A stretch of 60,339 nucleotides of DNA from Clostridiales bacterium. GTDB lineage: Bacteria > Bacillota > Clostridia > Christensenellales > Pumilibacteraceae. The notes under the pieces are model-generated. The model had not been told where the DNA came from. It made no database searches and saw only the letters and a program-made list of their open reading frames with translations. Below are positions 8,503 through 17,648 of this stretch, piece by piece; position 1 is the stretch's first letter; every line of letters begins with the position of its first letter. The position numbers and the translations under genes were made by a program. The stretch is from NCBI GenBank assembly GCA_031286385.1, contig JAITUJ010000064.1:1-60339 (forward strand), in the 5' to 3' direction.

Positions 8503-9588
8503 TTATTCTACTGTACCATTTTTTATCACAAATTTTTTAAAATGTTCTATACTGTCTAACAGTTCTTGCTCTATATGCGTAGCGGTGATGAGCGTTTGAG
8601 TAAATTTACAAAACTGTAAAAGTTTTTTACAGCGACTATTGTCCAACTCGCTCAATACATCATCCAATAAAAGTATGGGAGGTTCTCTATTTAAATCTGT
8701 CAGAATGTCAATTTCAGCCAACTTCAAACTTAGCGCAGCAGAGCGCTGTTGACCTTGGCTACCAAAACACCTTGCATCTGTGCCATTTAACAAAATCTGA
8801 ATGTCGTCTTTGTGTGGTCTACTGTGTGTGTAGCCATGTTTTAAGTCTTTTACTCTGTCTGCATCTAATTGAGATTGGAGCGTCTGTTTAACTATATCTA
8901 AATCCTGTGAGTCTACTCCATGATATTTGACTGTCAATTCCTCTCTTGTATCACTCAAAGCAAAGTGTCTAACTTTTGCAAAACTTGCCAACCTATCTAC
9001 AAAACCACGGCGATTTTTTGCAATTTTAGCGCCAATTTCTACAAATTGCTTGTCCCAGATAAACAGTTCATCATCACTCGCTCTTCCATTCTTTAACAAC
9101 TTATTGCGCTGACTCAAAACTTTATTGAAATTATTTAGCGTGTAAAAATAGGTCTTTGACAACTGGCACAGCGCAATATCCATAAAACGACGTCGTTCAT
9201 TTGGACCTTCTTTGACTATCCTCAACTCGTCCGGACTAAACAGCACCACGCTACAAACTCCCATCAGCTCACCCAATCGGACAACAGGAACCCCGCTAAT
9301 TGAAACTCGCTTATTTGCCGTTCTATCCAAAACAATGTCCACACTTTCTTTGCCACGTTTTGAGTTTAATTTAACTTGCACTCTTGACTGTTTGCTTTCA
9401 ATTTTTATCATCTCTTTATCTTTTGAGGTTCTAGCACTCTTGCCCACTCCACACAGGTACACAGCCTCTAACAAGCTGGTTTTACCCTGTGCATTGTCTC
9501 CCAAAATGAAATTTATACCATTTGCAAACTGCAATTTAGCATGTTGATAATTCCTAAAATTATCAATTTGTAGAGTTGATATATTCAC
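8503..9588 (-). CDS. recF: DNA replication/repair protein RecF
   Basis: A 361-residue SMC-like ATPase that helps load RecA at gaps. Walker A is GDNAQGKTSLLEA (about residues 30-42). The ABC signature region is GSQGQQRSAALS (about 278-289). Walker B is PPILLLDDVLSELD. The start codon is GTG at 9588. A -10 box ends nine bases upstream and there is no ribosome site, so a leaderless message is likely. In most Firmicutes recF lies between dnaN and gyrB near the origin; here it stands alone downstream of the Mur ligase and gyrB is 15 kb away. Confidence 0.95.
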   Translation of the reverse strand: MNISTLQIDNFRNYQHAKLQFANGINFILGDNAQGKTSLLEAVYLCGVGKSARTSKDKEMIKIESKQSRVQVKLNSKRGKESVDIVLDRTANKRVSISGVPVVRLGELMGVCSVVLFSPDELRIVKEGPNERRRFMDIALCQLSKTYFYTLNNFNKVLSQRNKLLKNGRASDDELFIWDKQFVEIGAKIAKNRRGFVDRLASFAKVRHFALSDTREELTVKYHGVDSQDLDIVKQTLQSQLDADRVKDLKHGYTHSRPHKDDIQILLNGTDARCFGSQGQQRSAALSLKLAEIDILTDLNREPPILLLDDVLSELDNSRCKKLLQFCKFTQTLITATHIEQELLDSIEHFKKFVIKNGTVE

Positions 9589-9596
9589 TTAAATAC

Positions 9597-9625
9597 ATTA
9601 TAACACAAAGTTGCTTCACACTCAA
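9597..9625 (-). promoter_or_regulatory. recF promoter (leaderless)
   Basis: Minus strand -35 TTGAGT (9620-9625), 17-base spacer, -10 TATAAT (9597-9602), then eight bases to the GTG. Confidence 0.65.
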
Positions 9626-9665
9626 CAATAATTGGTATCGTAAAAATACTTTGTGCATTTTTATA

Positions 9666-11279
9666 TTACTCCATGCTGTCTGGCAAGTCATTTTCAAATA
9701 ACACTACATAATTGCCCTCTATTGCTTTTAACATCTCAACAGCCTCAAAAAGTGTTTTAACAACTTGAACTTTAACTTTTTCATTTTCCTGTCTTATCCC
9801 ATCAAAAATAAAATTTGCTCTACTACCTACCAAAAAGGCATAATCGCACACCTTTGCAATTTCTTTACCCAACTCCATATTTGTATTTTGAGTTTGTGTG
9901 CCCTGCTGTACAATTCCCGGTGTGATGATGACTTTTGCAAGGTCTTTAAACTGCCCCATCACTTCCAAAGCATTTTTTGCTCCAATTAAGTTGCTACTAA
10001 ACGCATTATCGATTATTAGATTGCCATTATTTTGTATTAGTTGCAATCTGTGCGGTAAAGGCTGTACTCTCTGCAAAGTATTTTTCATTAGTTCGGTGTC
10101 ATCAATGCCCATTTTAAACGCTACCGCACAACACATGGTCATCAAATGTGGTACATGTCTACCAAAAAGTGAAGAATGTACTTTAATTTTTTTTCCATTG
10201 AGAATCATGTCAAATGAAATTCCATTTTTACAAACTTCAATGTTGTCAGACATGGCAATGTCACTCTGTGTGCCCACGAATACAGCCTGTCTGTACCCAT
10301 TTGCCCTTGCCCTAATATCAAAGTTACTTCCATCAAGTATGGCTATTCCATCTTGTTTTAGACCACTGATAATTTCAAACTTTGTATTTAAAACTTGCTC
10401 CAAGCTACCAAATGTATCTAGGTGCATATTCCCTACACTCACTATCATACAAAAATCAAGCCTAGCTATGTCCACAAGCTCCAAAATGTCACCTTTATAC
10501 CTTGCACCCATTTCCAATATCAATACGTCATGGCTACTATTTAGTGTATTGTTTATCGTCTTTGTCAACCCCATAGGAGTGTTAAAACTGGAAGGAGATT
10601 TGCAGACATTAAACCTTGTCGACAAAATTTCACTCAAAATATTTTTTGCACTCGTCTTACCAAAGCTACCCGTTATGCCAATAATTTTTAAATTGGGAAA
10701 CTGCGCCAATTTTATCTTGGCCTTTTTAATATACCTTTTACATATGAGTTTTTCTATTGGGGCATTCATAAAATTGGCAAACAATACAATGGGCATACAA
10801 AACAGAGGTAAAATGCCAATGTGAGAGTATAAAAAAATACCTGATGGAATAAAACTAAAAATCAAAACTAAAAAGACTATTGACAAAATTAAAGTAAAAT
10901 AAAGTCTTTTTACTCTTGGCGTAAACTTTAAGGGAGTTTTTGATTTAACTTTTGTTATAACCAAAAAAAGCCAAGTTAGTATTACAAAAAATAAAAAACC
11001 TAAATATCTCCAACCAACAAAGTTTCCAAAACAAGCAACAAAAATTGACATACCCAATGTAGTCAAGAATGACAGAAAAAAATATCTATAAAAGTATGTG
11101 TACCCGCTATCTCTAAACCATGTCTTAAATTCGCGCATCTTGTACTGGCAGAGCTGCAACATCTGCACAGTTTTTTTGCTCAACGCAACCATAAAAACAG
11201 TGACAGTAACAAACATTATCACCGTTAGAACTCTCTCTATATTCCCATTTGCCCAAACTGTAAAATCAATATAACTCAT
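9666..11279 (-). CDS. Membrane-anchored Mur ligase (MurF-like)
   Basis: A 537-residue protein. The first ~180 residues hold about five or six hydrophobic segments. A Mur-ligase ATPase follows, with P-loop GITGSFGKTSAKN (about residues 202-214), a central-domain glutamate/histidine segment (LEMGARYKGD, VGNMHLDTFG) and a C-terminal domain with LIIDNAFSSNLIGAKNAL where MurF has its DDxYNANP block. MurF joins D-Ala-D-Ala to UDP-MurNAc-tripeptide. The usual MurF N-terminal UDP-substrate domain is missing and replaced by membrane segments, so the substrate may be membrane-linked or different (inference). The gene follows the hydrolase by 28 bases. Confidence 0.8.
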   Translation of the reverse strand: MSYIDFTVWANGNIERVLTVIMFVTVTVFMVALSKKTVQMLQLCQYKMREFKTWFRDSGYTYFYRYFFLSFLTTLGMSIFVACFGNFVGWRYLGFLFFVILTWLFLVITKVKSKTPLKFTPRVKRLYFTLILSIVFLVLIFSFIPSGIFLYSHIGILPLFCMPIVLFANFMNAPIEKLICKRYIKKAKIKLAQFPNLKIIGITGSFGKTSAKNILSEILSTRFNVCKSPSSFNTPMGLTKTINNTLNSSHDVLILEMGARYKGDILELVDIARLDFCMIVSVGNMHLDTFGSLEQVLNTKFEIISGLKQDGIAILDGSNFDIRARANGYRQAVFVGTQSDIAMSDNIEVCKNGISFDMILNGKKIKVHSSLFGRHVPHLMTMCCAVAFKMGIDDTELMKNTLQRVQPLPHRLQLIQNNGNLIIDNAFSSNLIGAKNALEVMGQFKDLAKVIITPGIVQQGTQTQNTNMELGKEIAKVCDYAFLVGSRANFIFDGIRQENEKVKVQVVKTLFEAVEMLKAIEGNYVVLFENDLPDSME

Positions 11280-11307
11280 GCATAAATTAAATAGACTTTA
11301 ACAAAAG

Positions 11308-12042
11308 TCAAAAAATATCTCTGTACTGCCTAAAAAATTCTCGTGCGATTGCGGCAAATTTTGCCTGATGTTGCATATAGCTGTAATGCCCTGCGTTGTC
11401 CAAAACAATTAAACCACTACCTTTGATTTTTTTATGCAATTTTTTTGCCATATATAACGGAGTTGTATCGTCAAGTTTTCCCCAAACTATTAAAGTGTTT
11501 GCTGTAATTTGCTTAGCTTCTTCGTTTAAATATTGGTTCACAACTCTCACAAAGACTTCTTTCATTTGAGGAGAAAGTTTTTTGTAATCGCTAGAACCTG
11601 CATTTTTGGAGCTAATTCCCATTTTCTTTTTTAACTTATAGCTCCAAACTTTAAAGTAATAACGAATACTTCTCCGTGGTTTTAAGCCCGCTGCGCTGCA
11701 CAATATCAATTTTTTGACCCTTGGATCTTTGCCCAAAATAATCCCTACTCTACCCCCAAAGCTGTGCCCAACTACATAGTACTCACCATAATCTAAGTTA
11801 TCAAACAAAACTTTTACAGAATTAGCATAATCATATATTCCCCAAGATGATGGAGGCGCTTCGCTTTGACCAAAGCCTGCAAAATCTACGGTAATGACAG
11901 TGTGCCCACTTTCAATCATATTTTTTTCCAGTGCTTGAAAGCTTGCTCTGCTCCCTCCCCATCCATGCAATAAAACAATAGGTATGCCAAATCCCTGAAC
12001 CAAATTGTGTCTAATATATTTTAATTTATCGTTATCTTCCAA
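11308..12042 (-). CDS. Alpha/beta-hydrolase
   Basis: A 244-residue alpha/beta-hydrolase fold protein. The oxyanion-hole motif is LLHGWGGS (about residues 24-31), the nucleophile elbow is GHSFGGR (about 92-98), the acid is in WGKLDDTTP and the catalytic histidine in NAGHYSYM. No signal peptide. The substrate cannot be told. The start is TTG at 12042, chosen because AGGAG lies six bases upstream. It sits between rimI and the Mur ligase in the tsaE operon. Confidence 0.85.
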   Translation of the reverse strand: MEDNDKLKYIRHNLVQGFGIPIVLLHGWGGSRASFQALEKNMIESGHTVITVDFAGFGQSEAPPSSWGIYDYANSVKVLFDNLDYGEYYVVGHSFGGRVGIILGKDPRVKKLILCSAAGLKPRRSIRYYFKVWSYKLKKKMGISSKNAGSSDYKKLSPQMKEVFVRVVNQYLNEEAKQITANTLIVWGKLDDTTPLYMAKKLHKKIKGSGLIVLDNAGHYSYMQHQAKFAAIAREFFRQYRDIF

Positions 12043-12058
12043 AAATTGCTCCTGTTTT

Positions 12059-12490
12059 TTAAAAAAGGCCTAATGTCAACTGCATAGTGTACGCATCCAT
12101 TCCATCATTATAGTATTGCTTGCGCAAGTCAATAACAAAAAATCCTAGCTTTTTATATAGAGAAATCGCTTTAAAATTCTGCACAGATACTTCCAAAAAA
12201 ATTTTTTGCACACCGTTAATCTTGCAATGCTCTATCATGTGACTACACATAACAAATCCTATTCCTTGCCCTTGCAATTGTGGTGAAACGCCAATGCTTA
12301 AAAATTCTGCAATATCATCTATTAATTTGACACAATAATATCCTGCATTACTTTCATGCAAGAAAAACTGACTGCCTGACATAAATGACTCGTATACTAG
12401 ATTGTATCCCCATGCATAATAGTTGCACTGCTGTTCAATATTGACAATCAGAGACAATTCATTAAATGACGCCAATCTCAACTTATGCAT
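12059..12490 (-). CDS. rimI: Ribosomal-protein S18-alanine N-acetyltransferase-like GNAT
   Basis: A GNAT acetyltransferase of 143 residues. The acetyl-CoA-binding motif is in GVSPQLQGQGIGFVMC (Q/RxxGxG/A pattern), and LEVSVQNFKAISLYKKLGF is the typical RimI C-terminal half. RimI acetylates the N-terminus of ribosomal protein S18; adjacency to tsaB and tsaE is the common arrangement. The ATG at 12490 is preferred because AAGGGG lies upstream and it overlaps the tsaB stop by eight bases; upstream GTG codons in frame are less likely. Other GNAT substrates are possible. Confidence 0.82.
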   Translation of the reverse strand: MHKLRLASFNELSLIVNIEQQCNYYAWGYNLVYESFMSGSQFFLHESNAGYYCVKLIDDIAEFLSIGVSPQLQGQGIGFVMCSHMIEHCKINGVQKIFLEVSVQNFKAISLYKKLGFFVIDLRKQYYNDGMDAYTMQLTLGLF

Positions 12491-13127
12491 CACAAGCACC
12501 CCTTAATGGTTGAGGTCTTCTTATATACAATGGCTCAACATTAAAATGGTTACAAAATACATCACAATCACTCATGGCCTTAACGATTCTTTGTCCATCC
12601 AAATTTGATAGAGGGATACTGCCAAAAGCAGTGTCCGTCACAATTTTTTTGGGTTCAAACTTATCCATTAGTTTTTTCAAACAATCCTCACCAACCAAGC
12701 ACTGGGGCTCATACAAAGTATGCTTACCGCTGTATACTGCTACAAAAAATACATCTTTGCCTCCGCCCACCACACTCATAATATTGTCTTTATTTGTGTC
12801 AATATATGCGTTTAACCTAAGCGATGTGACTGGAACAATTTTTGCACCAAAAACTTGGGAAAATGCTTTGATTGTGGCCACTCCTATACGCAAACCAGTA
12901 AAAGAACCAGGACCTATGCAAACTCCCATTGTGTCAAACTCACATAAGTCAGCGTTCATAGAGGAAAGCATATTGTCCAACAATGGCAAAAGTACAGTCA
13001 TAGTACTGTTTTGTTCAAGACTACATTGATAGGACAGTAAACCTCTACATTTTACCATTAATTCTACATTTTTAGATGTGTTTATAAAAATCCAATTTTT
13101 TTCTGTTTTTTTTGTATCACTATACAT
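12483..13127 (-). CDS. tsaB: tRNA t6A biosynthesis protein TsaB
   Basis: A 214-residue ASKHA-fold protein that partners TsaD and TsaE in making threonylcarbamoyl-adenosine at position 37 of ANN-decoding tRNAs. The family signature GPGSFTGLRIG is at about residues 72-82. It follows tsaE by 14 bases and overlaps rimI. tsaD and tsaC are not in the window. Length is a little under the usual 220-240. Confidence 0.93.
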   Translation of the reverse strand: MYSDTKKTEKNWIFINTSKNVELMVKCRGLLSYQCSLEQNSTMTVLLPLLDNMLSSMNADLCEFDTMGVCIGPGSFTGLRIGVATIKAFSQVFGAKIVPVTSLRLNAYIDTNKDNIMSVVGGGKDVFFVAVYSGKHTLYEPQCLVGEDCLKKLMDKFEPKKIVTDTAFGSIPLSNLDGQRIVKAMSDCDVFCNHFNVEPLYIRRPQPLRGACDA

Positions 13128-13141
13128 TTTTTAATTGTCCA

Positions 13142-13549
13142 CTAGTTATTTATTAACTCTATCATTCTTTTATACTCTTCACACTGTGTAATCTTTACAG
13201 TAAACTTAGGCTTTACATCAAGATACTCTGCCCACTCTATTAAACATATATTGCTTTGCTCTTGCAAAATTTCCTCAAATCCTAGATTTATCAAATTTTG
13301 ACCTTGCAATCTGTACGCATCAATGTGTACCAAATTAAAATTTGTCCCTTTATAATGACAACAAAGCACAAATGATGGGCTTACAACCGTATTCTCAACT
13401 CCCAAACCAATGGCGACGCCTTTGGCAAAGACTGTCTTACCCACACCTACGTCACCTACCAAACTTACAATATCTCCCCCTTCCAAGCTTTGACTAAAAG
13501 ATTTGGCAATTTTTAAAGTACATTCAGTACTATCTGAAACAAACTTCAT
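13142..13549 (-). CDS. tsaE: tRNA t6A biosynthesis ATPase TsaE
   Basis: A 135-residue P-loop ATPase, with Walker A GDVGVGKTVFAKG (about residues 32-44), the HIDAYRL segment and LIEWAEYL near the C-terminus, all typical of TsaE/YjeE. It powers the TsaBDE complex. It heads the tsaE-tsaB-rimI-hydrolase-Mur ligase run and has a strong promoter with the -10 box eight bases before the ATG and no Shine-Dalgarno site. It diverges from cysS. Confidence 0.95.
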   Translation of the reverse strand: MKFVSDSTECTLKIAKSFSQSLEGGDIVSLVGDVGVGKTVFAKGVAIGLGVENTVVSPSFVLCCHYKGTNFNLVHIDAYRLQGQNLINLGFEEILQEQSNICLIEWAEYLDVKPKFTVKITQCEEYKRMIELINN

Positions 13550-13557
13550 TGTATTTA

Positions 13558-13586
13558 ATTATAAAGTAAAATGCCAAAAAAGTCAA
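13558..13586 (-). promoter_or_regulatory. tsaE operon promoter (leaderless)
   Basis: Minus strand -35 TTGACT (13581-13586), 17-base spacer, -10 TATAAT (13558-13563), eight bases to the ATG. The divergent cysS promoter starts 16 bases away. Confidence 0.75.
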
Positions 13587-13601
13587 TCATAAACAACTCA
13601 C

Positions 13602-13630
13602 TTGACCAAAAACACAAAACAGGGTATACT
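13602..13630 (+). promoter_or_regulatory. cysS promoter (leaderless)
   Basis: Plus strand -35 TTGACC (13602-13607), 17-base spacer, -10 TATACT (13625-13630), then ten bases to the ATG. There is no room for a T-box leader. Confidence 0.72.
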
Positions 13631-13640
13631 ATACTAAATA

Positions 13641-15035
13641 ATGAAATTAAAATTTTTTAATACACTATCAAAAAGCAAAGAAAGCTTTAACCCCATTGGC
13701 TCTACTGTCAAAATGTACACTTGTGGACCTACGGTTTACAGTCACGCTCATATTGGCAATATGAGAGCCTATGTATTTATGGATACATTGCGACGCACTC
13801 TAAAATATTTTGGATACAATATATTTGGCGTACTAAACATTACAGACGTTGGACATCTGACGGATGATGGGGACTACGGTGATGACAAGATTACAAAAGC
13901 AGCTAAGCAGCAAAAAAAACAACCGTTGGAAATTGCAAAGTACTATACTGAAATATTTTTTAAAGACTTACAAACTCTAAATATAGACACTCCTGAAATC
14001 ATAGCAAGGGCTACTGACCACATTGACGAAATGTTACAAATGTGTATTTCCCTAGTGAACAATGGCTTTGCTTATCAAACAGAGGATGGAATTTACTTTG
14101 ACGTGTCAAAAGCAAACGAATACGGCAAACTAAGTGGCGATAAATCTGGCAACAAAGCAGGTGCAAGAGTAGATATAAACAGCCAAAAAAGGAATCCACA
14201 AGACTTTGCACTGTGGAAGATAGCCAAACCAAACCACATAATGCAATGGGATAGTCCATGGGGCGCTAGTTTCCCTGGCTGGCACATAGAGTGCAGTGCA
14301 ATGGCGCACAAGTACTTAGGTACAACTTTTGACATTCACACAGGAGGCATAGACCATGTTCCTGTGCACCATGAAAATGAGATAGCACAGTCAGAAGCTT
14401 TCAACAACTGCAAACCTGCAAACTTTTGGATGCACAATGAATTTATCCAAGTAGATGGCGGCAAAATGTCAAAGAGTTTAGGTACTGTTTATACATTAAA
14501 CGATTTAAAAGACAGAGGATTTTTTGCCATGCACTTTAAGTACTTTTGTCACACAACACACTATCGCAAAAAACTCAATTTCACATTCGAAGCGTTAAAG
14601 GCAGCAAACACCAGTTTTGACAGAGTTTTAGAAAGTCTAAGTCAACACCGTCAATCAAATATTAAGACGAATGTAGATGTATTAAAAGACTTTAAAACAC
14701 AATTTGACAGTGCAATTGCTGATGACTTAAACATACCATTGGGATTGGGAGTTTTGCATACAATGTTGAAGTTACCCTATTCAATATCGGTCTTTGAGCT
14801 AGCACTACAATTTGATGCGGTACTGGGACTAGGGCTTAACACGGTACAAGTTAATGCACAAAAATGCAGTACTATCCCACAATCAATAGCGGACATCGCC
14901 AAAGCTCGCTGGCAATTTAAAATAGACAAGAACTTTATAAAAGCAGATGAGCTCAGAAAAGAAATTGAGCAAAAAGGATATAGCATAGTGGACCAAAAGG
15001 ATAGCTATGAGATTCAATTATTAGATAAAAAGTAA
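13641..15035 (+). CDS. cysS: Cysteinyl-tRNA synthetase
   Basis: A 464-residue class I synthetase charging tRNA-Cys. The zinc and HIGH region is TCGPTVYSHAHIGN (about residues 27-40). GWHIECSAMA holds further zinc ligands, and the KMSKS loop is GGKMSKSLGT (about residues 273-282). Full length and intact. It starts 92 bases from tsaE on the opposite strand and is followed after 19 bases by a glycosyltransferase gene. Confidence 0.97.
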   Translation: MKLKFFNTLSKSKESFNPIGSTVKMYTCGPTVYSHAHIGNMRAYVFMDTLRRTLKYFGYNIFGVLNITDVGHLTDDGDYGDDKITKAAKQQKKQPLEIAKYYTEIFFKDLQTLNIDTPEIIARATDHIDEMLQMCISLVNNGFAYQTEDGIYFDVSKANEYGKLSGDKSGNKAGARVDINSQKRNPQDFALWKIAKPNHIMQWDSPWGASFPGWHIECSAMAHKYLGTTFDIHTGGIDHVPVHHENEIAQSEAFNNCKPANFWMHNEFIQVDGGKMSKSLGTVYTLNDLKDRGFFAMHFKYFCHTTHYRKKLNFTFEALKAANTSFDRVLESLSQHRQSNIKTNVDVLKDFKTQFDSAIADDLNIPLGLGVLHTMLKLPYSISVFELALQFDAVLGLGLNTVQVNAQKCSTIPQSIADIAKARWQFKIDKNFIKADELRKEIEQKGYSIVDQKDSYEIQLLDKK

Positions 15036-15054
15036 CTTAGTTTACAAAAAAATT

Positions 15055-16149
15055 ATGATAAATAAAAAGATAATGATACTGACATCTTACTATACTGGTC
15101 GTGGACACGCCAGTATAACACAAGCCATTGAAAGCGAATTGAAAAAGCTAGGTGCAGACTATCTTGTTGTAGAAGCCGTTGATTTGTGTGGCAAAATTGT
15201 GCAAAAACGCTGTAAAAAATATGGCATAATCACCTCAAAAAAACCATGGTTATGGAAAATTGCTTATAATTTTAGCAATAAACACAAGTACATTGTCAAT
15301 AAAATAATAAAAAGAAGTTGCAAAAAAAAATTTTTAATTAAACTAAAAGAAAACAAACCGGACATCATTCTCACTGTACACCCTATGTTTGTGGGTAGTA
15401 TTCTTGACATTTTAAAGAAAGACTTTGAGGGGAAATTTTTTACACTGATAGCAGACTTAGTATCTATAAACTCTATGTGGTTTGATAAGCGCTCTCACTT
15501 AACTTTTTGTCCAACTTGTGAGTGCTATCAATTGGCAAAAAATGGTGGATTAAAGGAAAGTAATCTCGAACCATGTAAGCTACCAACAAGGCAATCTATT
15601 ACAGAAATGGCAAAAACTGACCTCGATAAAAACAAAACATATCCTCAATTTAACAAATGTTTGATAATGTCAGGTGGTGAAGGTAGCGGCAATATGGACT
15701 GTATTATTGAAAATGTATTGCTAGCAAAAAATACAACCGTGACGGCAATTTGTGGCAAAAACAACATACTCTGTACAAAACTACAACAAAAATATTTTGG
15801 CAACGAAAGAGTTACAATCTGCGGATTTATACAAAACATGCATGAAGTTCTCTCACAACATGACATAGCAATAGTAAGAGGTAGTCCCAATGTATTGATG
15901 GAATGCATTAACTTAACTGTCCCTATAATTGTGACATCTGTCCTACCTGGGCAAGAAAAAGATAACGACACTTGGATAGAAAAAAACGGACTTGGACTCA
16001 AATGTCCAAACCCGTCCAATATACCACAGACAATAGAGAAATACCTACTCGACAACAAAACACTACTTTATCAAACTAAACAAAATCAAAGAGATTATAG
16101 AGAGCTTGACGCTGCAAAAAAAATTGTAGATACAATTTTTAATCTATAA
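15055..16149 (+). CDS. MGDG-synthase/MurG-like glycosyltransferase
   Basis: A 364-residue GT-B glycosyltransferase resembling diacylglycerol glycosyltransferases (UgtP / MGDG synthase) and MurG. The N-terminal acceptor loop is YYTGRGHASITQAI (GxGH), and the C-terminal sugar-nucleotide site is RGSPNVLMECINLTVPIIV. A likely role is glycolipid synthesis at the membrane face. The middle contains Lys-rich stretches consistent with membrane association. It is probably co-transcribed with cysS; the ATG has no clear ribosome site. The exact sugar and acceptor cannot be read from sequence. Confidence 0.8.
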   Translation: MINKKIMILTSYYTGRGHASITQAIESELKKLGADYLVVEAVDLCGKIVQKRCKKYGIITSKKPWLWKIAYNFSNKHKYIVNKIIKRSCKKKFLIKLKENKPDIILTVHPMFVGSILDILKKDFEGKFFTLIADLVSINSMWFDKRSHLTFCPTCECYQLAKNGGLKESNLEPCKLPTRQSITEMAKTDLDKNKTYPQFNKCLIMSGGEGSGNMDCIIENVLLAKNTTVTAICGKNNILCTKLQQKYFGNERVTICGFIQNMHEVLSQHDIAIVRGSPNVLMECINLTVPIIVTSVLPGQEKDNDTWIEKNGLGLKCPNPSNIPQTIEKYLLDNKTLLYQTKQNQRDYRELDAAKKIVDTIFNL

Positions 16150-16225
16150 TAAATATAGCTGACAAAATGTGCTATCTCACCAAGCCTTCTACCCTTGTCC
16201 TTTACAATTTTTGCAACCTTTTTTA

Positions 16226-16254
16226 TTGATTTAAATAATGCTGTGTGTTATAAT
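16226..16254 (+). promoter_or_regulatory. birA promoter (leaderless)
   Basis: Plus strand -35 TTGATT (16226-16231), 17-base spacer, -10 TATAAT (16249-16254), six bases to the ATG at 16261. The frame continues upstream to 16195, but those codons overlap the promoter and are not expected to be translated. Confidence 0.68.
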
Positions 16255-16260
16255 ATCAAT

Positions 16261-17040
16261 ATGTCACTTGCAAATCAATTAAACAAAGTAAAAAAGCTAG
16301 GTCAATATTTTTCTTCAATTGATTTATCTCATGTCTTTTGGTACAAAAGTATAGACTCTACAAACACAATTGCAAAGCAACTTGCGTCCACAGCCCCTCA
16401 CTTTACAACTGTGATTGCAGACAACCAGACACGCGGGTATGGAAGATTAGGTAAGTCATTTTACAGCCCAAATGGGGGCGTATATTTTAGTATTGTTTTA
16501 AAAGACAAAGCTTTTATCCATTCAAATTCACTTTTAACAATTTTTGTTGCCTGTTGCGTTGCAAAAGTTCTGGATAGTATTTTAGGCGACAAAGTTAGGA
16601 TAAAATGGCTAAACGATATCATGATAGAGGGAAAGAAAGTAGGAGGTATTTCTTGTGAAAGCAGAATGAAATCCAATGGAGACATAGAATGGATTGTCGT
16701 TGGCATAGGTATAAATGTCACAACAAATATAGGACAATTTGATGTGACCTTACAAGACAAAGTGAGTAGCTTAAAAGACTACTCAAAAACTAATTTAGAT
16801 GGCTGTCATTTGATTGCAAAAATTTTGCAGGAGATTTTTACTGCAAAATTTTCTACTGATACGCTTATACCATTTTATTCAAGCAAGTTGTACTTTTTAA
16901 ACCAAACTATAAAAGTACACAGTTTAAACTGTGAATACTCAGCAATTGCACATTCAGTCAATGACAACGGTCAACTGGTAGTAAAAAGAGGAAACGAATA
17001 TATTGCACTAAGTAGCCAAACTATCAGTATTGTGACATAA
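16261..17040 (+). CDS. birA: Biotin--[acetyl-CoA-carboxylase] ligase, no DNA-binding domain
   Basis: A 259-residue biotin protein ligase. The ATP/biotin loop is RGYGRLGKSFYSPNGG (family GRGRxGxxWxSPxGG), and KWLNDIMIEGKKVGGI is the KWPND block. The start at residue 23 of the open frame leaves no N-terminal helix-turn-helix, so this is a monofunctional class I ligase that cannot act as the biotin repressor. It attaches biotin to carboxylase carrier proteins. It is in an operon with bioY, ten bases downstream. Confidence 0.93.
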   Translation: MSLANQLNKVKKLGQYFSSIDLSHVFWYKSIDSTNTIAKQLASTAPHFTTVIADNQTRGYGRLGKSFYSPNGGVYFSIVLKDKAFIHSNSLLTIFVACCVAKVLDSILGDKVRIKWLNDIMIEGKKVGGISCESRMKSNGDIEWIVVGIGINVTTNIGQFDVTLQDKVSSLKDYSKTNLDGCHLIAKILQEIFTAKFSTDTLIPFYSSKLYFLNQTIKVHSLNCEYSAIAHSVNDNGQLVVKRGNEYIALSSQTISIVT

Positions 17041-17050
17041 AATTATCACT

Positions 17051-17623
17051 ATGAATACACAACAAAAAGACAAAATTTTCCATAATATAAAAACGAATCA
17101 TCTAACTCGGTGTGCCATATTTGTCAGCCTTTTGAGCCTGTCGTCACAGCTATCAATTTCTATGGGTCCTATACCCATGAACATGGCTACACTTATGGTT
17201 TTGTTGACTGGACTTTTATTAGGGACACTTTATGGAAGCTTATGTATTGCAATCTACTTGATTTTGGGAACATTAGGTTTGCCCATATTCTCCAATTTTG
17301 GCGGCGGAATTGGTCATATCATGGGACCTACTGGCGGTTTTTTACTTAGCTATCTGCCCGCTTGTTGCATTATGGGGCTTGCAAGTAAATACAAATACTC
17401 TAATAAACGACCAAAGAATTTTACCAGGCTTTTAATCATCATTTATTGCACTGTTGCAACCTTACTGATTTACACGATTGGAACAATTTGGTTTGCAAAC
17501 TATACAAAAAAAACAATAGATCAAAGTCTAGTTTTAACAGTCTATCCCTTTTTGATAGGCGATGCTTTTAAAATAGCCATTTCCATAGTATTGCATGAAA
17601 AATTAACAAGGTTAAAAATATAA
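17051..17623 (+). CDS. bioY: Biotin transporter BioY (ECF S component)
   Basis: A 190-residue membrane protein with about six hydrophobic helices and the BioY fingerprint: an SMGPIPMNMATL segment, LGTLGLPIFSNFGGGIGHIMGP and TGGFLLSY. BioY binds biotin as the substrate-specific part of an ECF transporter; the EcfA/A'/T module is not in this window. Pairing with birA supports biotin salvage, and no biotin synthesis genes are present here. It converges with mutS2. Confidence 0.95.
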   Translation: MNTQQKDKIFHNIKTNHLTRCAIFVSLLSLSSQLSISMGPIPMNMATLMVLLTGLLLGTLYGSLCIAIYLILGTLGLPIFSNFGGGIGHIMGPTGGFLLSYLPACCIMGLASKYKYSNKRPKNFTRLLIIIYCTVATLLIYTIGTIWFANYTKKTIDQSLVLTVYPFLIGDAFKIAISIVLHEKLTRLKI

Positions 17624-17648
17624 TGCGCTGTTAGTTTTTTCATTAAAA

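Noticed and set aside
9898-10824. 308-residue plus-strand open frame inside the Mur ligase gene
   Set aside because: It is antisense to a clearly recognisable protein, has Cys/Ser/Leu-rich composition typical of a shadow frame, and no ribosome site.
13561-13640. T-box or other riboswitch before cysS
   Set aside because: The -10 box is ten bases from the ATG, so no leader exists; no T-box consensus is present.
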